Positions 14,368-17,136 of a DNA stretch of 17,136 nt are shown here, piece after piece (position 1 is the first letter of the stretch; the number at the start of each line of letters is the position of its first letter). This stretch comes from UBA1664 sp964531715 (GTDB taxonomy: Bacteria > Pseudomonadota > Alphaproteobacteria > Micavibrionales > UBA1664). The notes below the pieces were generated by a model. It was not told the DNA's origin. It saw nothing but the letters and a program-made list of their open reading frames with translations, and searched no databases. Where the stretch lies: positions 1 through 17,136 of the forward strand of contig CAZHEE010000018.1 of NCBI GenBank assembly GCA_964531715.1. The letters run 5' to 3'. A program made the position numbers and the translations under genes.

Positions 14368-14391
14368 GTTATAGGAATACTATCCTATAAC
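14368..14391 (+). terminator. Hairpin after the glycosyltransferase gene
   Basis: GTTATAGGA (14368-14376) and TCCTATAAC (14383-14391) form a perfect 9-bp stem with a 6-nt loop, 1 bp after the stop codon, followed by TATTTCTAT. The stem is AT-rich and the T-tract is broken, so it is a moderate terminator candidate. Confidence 0.5.
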
Positions 14392-14439
14392 TATTTCTAT
14401 CACTAGCAGAATTGCGTCCAGATAATATCTCACTTTATT

Positions 14440-14528
14440 CGTCATTACACGTTTTTCGATAAAAAATACGTGTAATCCAGTCGGTTTTTATGGATTGCAC
14501 GTATTCATAAATGAAACGTGCAATGACG
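14440..14528. repeat. 89-bp nested palindromic element upstream of the coat protein gene
   Basis: The outer arms CGTCATTACACGTTT and AAACGTGCAATGACG (two mismatches) enclose inner arms AATACGTGTAATCCA and TGGATTGCACGTATT (also nearly complementary). Each half is itself a hairpin around ACGT. The CGTCATT...AATCCA wording resembles dispersed 'GTCATTGCGAGC...GCAATCCA' repeats. The rest of 14392-14627 contains only the AGGAG ribosome-binding site (14615-14619) that I can identify. Confidence 0.75.
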
Positions 14529-14627
14529 CGAGTATGATACCTCATGCAATATCTGCCTCAGGCCGTCTGATCTTAAGACGATAACCTCCCGATAAATTTT
14601 CAATATAACTTTATAGGAGACACCATC

Positions 14628-15458
14628 ATGTCAACATCAATAGATCAGGCATTCGTCAAACAATTCGAACGTGAAGTTCATGCGGCTTATCAGCGTATGG
14701 GCTCAAAATTACGCGGTACTGTCCGCACATCCAACAATGTTAAGGGCGCAAGCTGCACCTTCCAGAAGGTCGGCAAAGGCACGGCCATGACAAAATCATC
14801 CGGGGCTGCCGTTCCTGTCATGAACCTTGCCCATACGGCCATTGAGGTCGCCCTCGCCGATTATTACGCCGGTGACTGGATTGATAAGCTGGATGAAATT
14901 AAGCTGAACCATGATGAGCGTCAGGTCATTGCATCCGCAGGGGCTTATGCCCTCGGTCGTAAAACGGATGAGATGATTATCAATGCGCTTGATAATGCAA
15001 CCGCAACAACAGGCGGCGGAACATCCGGCATGACAAAGGCAAAATTGCTTGAGGCTTATGAAATCCTTGGTGACAAGGATGTGCCCGATGACGGTCAGCG
15101 CTTTTGTATTGTCGGAGTGAAACAATGGTCAGACCTTCTGCAAATTGAGGAATTTTCATCATCCGATTATGTCGGGAATGAGGAGCTGCCGTGGCAGGGA
15201 TCTCAAGCCAAAAAATTCCTCGGCACAACTTTCATGGTGCATTCGGGTTTACCGCTTGAGACAGGCGATGTCCGCTCATGCTTCTGGTTTCATAAAACCG
15301 CGATTGGTCATGCGATTGGCGCGGAAGTTGAGACGGATATCACATGGCATGGGGATCGCGCGGCGCACTTCGTCAATAATATGATGAGTCAAGGCGCAGG
15401 TTTGATTGATGCCGATGGCGTTGTTGTTATTCCTTGTGACGAAACACCGAGTGCATAA
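14628..15458 (+). CDS. Phage major capsid (coat) protein
   Basis: 276 aa. I recognise the text of a phage coat protein family common in alphaproteobacterial phages and prophages (Phage_capsid_2 type): AFVKQFEREVHAAYQRMGSK near the start, TFQKVGKGTA, then DYYAGDWIDKLDEIKLNHDE, then ASAGAYALGRKTDEMIINAL, and a C-terminal GLIDADGVVVI. Such proteins assemble the icosahedral head. The ribosome-binding site AGGAG at 14615-14619 is strong. The G+C and codon use do not stand out from the host genes. Portal, scaffold, terminase and protease genes are not next to it: upstream is a host-like glycosyltransferase and a palindromic element. It is thus part of a prophage remnant, or a domesticated capsid gene. 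Confidence 0.85.
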   Translation: MSTSIDQAFVKQFEREVHAAYQRMGSKLRGTVRTSNNVKGASCTFQKVGKGTAMTKSSGAAVPVMNLAHTAIEVALADYYAGDWIDKLDEIKLNHDERQVIASAGAYALGRKTDEMIINALDNATATTGGGTSGMTKAKLLEAYEILGDKDVPDDGQRFCIVGVKQWSDLLQIEEFSSSDYVGNEELPWQGSQAKKFLGTTFMVHSGLPLETGDVRSCFWFHKTAIGHAIGAEVETDITWHGDRAAHFVNNMMSQGAGLIDADGVVVIPCDETPSA

Positions 15459-15475
15459 GTCTTTAATCTTTTACA

Positions 15476-15542
15476 TGTCATCCCAGCGAAAGCTGGGATC
15501 TTCTTTTCACTTGAAGAGATTCCTGCTTTCGCAGGAATGACA
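15476..15542. repeat. 67-bp double-hairpin palindromic repeat
   Basis: Left hairpin TCCCAGC-GAAA-GCTGGGA and right hairpin TTCCTGC-TTTC-GCAGGAA; the outer ends TGTCAT and ATGACA are also complementary, so the whole can fold into one long stem. It is a widely dispersed bacterial repeat type. It lies between the coat gene and the next gene of the same phage block. Confidence 0.8.
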
Positions 15543-15568
15543 ATCTATTTTTAAAAGGACATAAACCT

Positions 15569-15814
15569 ATGGCTTTTCAATCTAATGATTTAAGCGTTTT
15601 GGCCTATGCCAATAACTTCACGCTCTGGCATTATACCACTGCCGATAAAAGCGTGGAGGGTGCAGGCTATTTCAATCAGGCAAGCGATATGATGCGCGTT
15701 AATGACCTGATTATTACCGGTTTGGATACGGGCAACACGCCGTCCGTCGTCTTTTATATCGTAACCGATATTGACGGGCACGGAATTGTGACAGTCACCG
15801 CCTTCACGGCGTAA
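15569..15814 (+). CDS. Small phage structural companion of the coat protein
   Basis: 81 aa: MAFQSNDLSVLAYANNFTLWHY, then ASDMMRVNDLIITGLDTGN and a beta-rich end VVFYIVTDIDGHGIVTVTAFTA. Short proteins of this kind, starting with DLSVLAYANxFTLWHY and followed by an MMRVxDxI segment, commonly follow this coat protein family; a head decoration or attachment role is likely but not demonstrated. It has a good ribosome-binding site (AAAAGGA at 15553-15559). A strong hairpin terminator follows, so the coat gene and this gene form one short transcription unit. Confidence 0.7.
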   Translation: MAFQSNDLSVLAYANNFTLWHYTTADKSVEGAGYFNQASDMMRVNDLIITGLDTGNTPSVVFYIVTDIDGHGIVTVTAFTA

Positions 15815-15871
15815 TTTCCTTCCTCACAATCACGTGACGTAAGATCACATATTTAGACCCGTATCCATATG

Positions 15872-15916
15872 CCCCTGCCGTGTGGTTTTCATACCTGCGG
15901 CAGGGGTTTCTTATTA
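15872..15916 (+). terminator. Rho-independent terminator closing the coat operon
   Basis: CCCCTGCCG (15872-15880) and CGGCAGGGG (15898-15906) form a perfect 9-bp GC stem around a 17-nt loop, directly followed by TTTCTTATTATTT. It separates the phage structural pair from the following gene. Confidence 0.85.
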
Positions 15917-15938
15917 TTTAATTTAAAGGAATAAAATC

Positions 15939-16444
15939 ATGTCCCGCTTTGGTGAGCTTTATACGGTTTTTCATAGGCCTATCGGTCAAAATATGGATAA
16001 TGATGAAAATGATATCATTAATCTGAAAAAGAAACTGAACCACCTCGGGCGTTATAATAGCCCTTTCCTGCATGGCTATATTGACGCAGATCTTGATAAA
16101 AGTATCAAGACATATCAACGCGACAGAAACCTGAAAGCCGATGGCGTTGTTTTACCCGGCGGTGAAACATAAGCCACAATTTTAGGCGAAGTTATTGATC
16201 CCAAGAAAACAGAAGCAGATGTCAAAATGGCGGCAGTACCATTGGCCAATCATGGGAAGATATGAATCCATCCGAACGGCAGGATGAAATAGATAGGTTA
16301 TGCGAAAATGAATATAAAATGAATGGTAGAAGATGTAATGAATTGTCAGCACAAGGAAGGAAGAGGGAAGCAGCCTTATGTTGGGAGGATGCTAATGAGC
16401 AATATGCGCAATGCTTAAAAGAGGAAAGTGCAGATAGAAGATAA
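15939..16444 (+). pseudogene. Peptidoglycan-binding (PG_binding_1) protein, broken by a stop and a frameshift
   Basis: The first 77 codons have the AAAGGA ribosome-binding site (15925-15930) and a PG_binding_1 repeat: NLKKKLNHLGRY, IDADLDKSIKTYQRDRNLKADGVVLPGGET. A TAA at 16170-16172 interrupts it where relatives usually continue PGGETE. The same frame then stays open through ATILGEVIDPKKTEADVK. Near the A-run at 16223-16228 the coherent text moves to the -1 frame (NGGSTIGQSWED, then MNPSERQDEIDRLC from ATG 16262) and runs to 16444. The last 60 residues have a four-Cys pattern, CENEYKMNGRRCNEL...ALCWEDANEQYAQCL, which I associate with C-termini of phage-linked peptidoglycan-binding proteins. 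Reconstructed length is about 168 aa. The alternative is two small separate genes, 15939-16172 and 16262-16444. Confidence 0.65.
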
Positions 16445-16472
16445 TTGCAATTTCAAACGTTACTTTTATAAT
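16445..16472 (+). promoter_or_regulatory. Promoter with consensus -10, predicted leaderless start
   Basis: TTGCAA (16445-16450), a 16-nt spacer and TATAAT (16467-16472). The start of transcription would be about 16479-16481, at the ATG of the next gene. No Shine-Dalgarno site lies in the 8 bases between. Confidence 0.55.
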
Positions 16473-16480
16473 AACATATT

Positions 16481-17020
16481 ATGTTTACGACAAGAAAAAT
16501 GCTTTATATCTCAACGCATCAAAATGAATGTGATTATATTTTGCGTTTTGAATTACAAGATTATTACAGACGTCGCGATAGATCAGTCGTTGCAGAGCAG
16601 CAATTAGATACTTTTGAAGCAAATATTCTTGTGAATGACCCTCTTTTTTACGAACGTATGATTGATTATATCATTACTGGAATAGGATGTGAAATTGATG
16701 GTTTAATAGGTGGTGATAAATACCCTTGTCAAATTCTATATCCATTTTTTCGAAACAGTAAGGATGTCTTACGTCTTGATAGAGAGTATTACTTATACAA
16801 AAAGGAAAGACAGCTTTGTAAGGAATTATGCTTTCAATATTCTGATGCAAAAGCACTTGGTGAAGATAATATGCTTAAATCAAAAATAGGGCGTATTATT
16901 TGTCAATATCTTCCGTTAGGACCATTTCCGCATATATTGGATGAAACTGTACCAAAAGTGCCTATAGAGTTTGATATGAAAAAACCTCAATTTTATGATG
17001 GCTGGACGGATGAACGTTAA
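16481..17020 (+). CDS. AT-rich orphan gene of unknown function
   Basis: 179 aa, not recognised. It has no signal peptide or membrane helix, is rich in Tyr, Asp and Lys, and has five Cys (18, 90, 104, 113, 117 approximately) with CKELC among them. The start ATG is followed by a basic segment (FTTRKMLYI). Its A+T content is clearly higher than that of the coat gene or host genes, which suggests recent transfer. It has its own consensus-like promoter. Its place after a peptidoglycan-binding/Cys-rich gene would suit an immunity or phage-cargo protein, but nothing in the sequence proves it. Confidence 0.55.
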   Translation: MFTTRKMLYISTHQNECDYILRFELQDYYRRRDRSVVAEQQLDTFEANILVNDPLFYERMIDYIITGIGCEIDGLIGGDKYPCQILYPFFRNSKDVLRLDREYYLYKKERQLCKELCFQYSDAKALGEDNMLKSKIGRIICQYLPLGPFPHILDETVPKVPIEFDMKKPQFYDGWTDER

Positions 17021-17082
17021 AGTTTAAATAATTGGGCCACATGGCAAAAATATAATAATGCCGAGGACAAGTAAGTTCGATA

Positions 17083-17136
17083 TGACCTGCCCCCTATAAT
17101 TAGGTCCAGAATATAGTTAGTAGTTTTTAATTTTCT
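17083..17136. mobile_element. Possible end of an IS3-family element, running off the window
   Basis: TGACCTGCCCCCTATAATTA resembles the terminal inverted repeat of some IS3-family insertion sequences (TGACCTGCCCC or TGACCTGCTCC followed by an AT-rich lead-in). No orfA is yet visible in the remaining bases. The call rests on this similarity alone. 17021-17082 holds nothing else I can identify. Confidence 0.35.

Noticed and set aside
14392..14627. tRNA or small RNA gene in the spacer before the coat gene
   Set aside because: No cloverleaf or conserved tRNA bases; the structure is explained by the nested palindrome.

Overview
The window is a piece of an alphaproteobacterial chromosome, moderate in G+C, probably from a draft assembly because there is a run of ten Ns at 13014-13023. 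The assignment rests on housekeeping genes and gene order: murA followed by infA-maf, a dapF relic divergent from ffh, ffh-rpsP with a long Ala/Glu-rich S16 tail, and an LpoA-like/rsmI/yraN/BON lipoprotein cluster. I cannot name the genus; a Micavibrio-like or Rhodospirillales-like lineage is a guess.

Layout. 1-600: decayed IS5-family transposase, cut by the window edge and interrupted by palindromic inserts. 724-5737: an envelope and translation cluster: LpoA-like lipoprotein (minus), then on plus rsmI, yraN, a two-BON lipoprotein (DolP-like), a SirB1-type transglutaminase-fold protein and an APH-fold sugar kinase (AmgK-like). 5836-8589: murA, a convergent phase-variable candidate gene, infA and maf. 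8620-10773: accessory, decaying DNA with a putative zinc metallopeptidase of unknown role, an unknown ORF, a truncated dapF and an internally deleted S23/four-helix-bundle gene. 10774-12943: ffh and rpsP. After the assembly gap come a PilZ protein (minus) and a family 2-like glycosyltransferase. 14628-16444: a phage island with a coat protein, a small companion gene, a strong terminator and a broken peptidoglycan-binding gene. 16481-17136: an AT-rich orphan gene and what may be the end of an IS3-family element.

How the genes fit together. The first cluster resembles E. coli lpoA/rsmI/yraN/dolP in content and concerns cell-wall assembly and outer-membrane integrity. The AmgK-like kinase beside murA fits MurNAc recycling feeding UDP-MurNAc synthesis. 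infA, ffh, rpsP and rsmI serve translation and protein targeting.

The most striking features are: (1) a small glycine-zipper membrane protein gene interrupted by an 11-G tract, with a good promoter and Shine-Dalgarno site, looking like a phase-variable locus caught out of frame; it sits where alphaproteobacteria often carry hisD and neighbours between murA and infA; (2) a 94-bp palindromic element inserted inside the kinase gene and translated in frame, like Rickettsia palindromic elements; (3) many unlike families of palindromic repeats, one of which reaches into the maf start and another of which abuts the murA ribosome-binding region; (4) two unknown AT-rich genes whose near-consensus promoters put the transcription start at the ATG, predicting leaderless mRNAs; (5) several genes caught in mid-decay.
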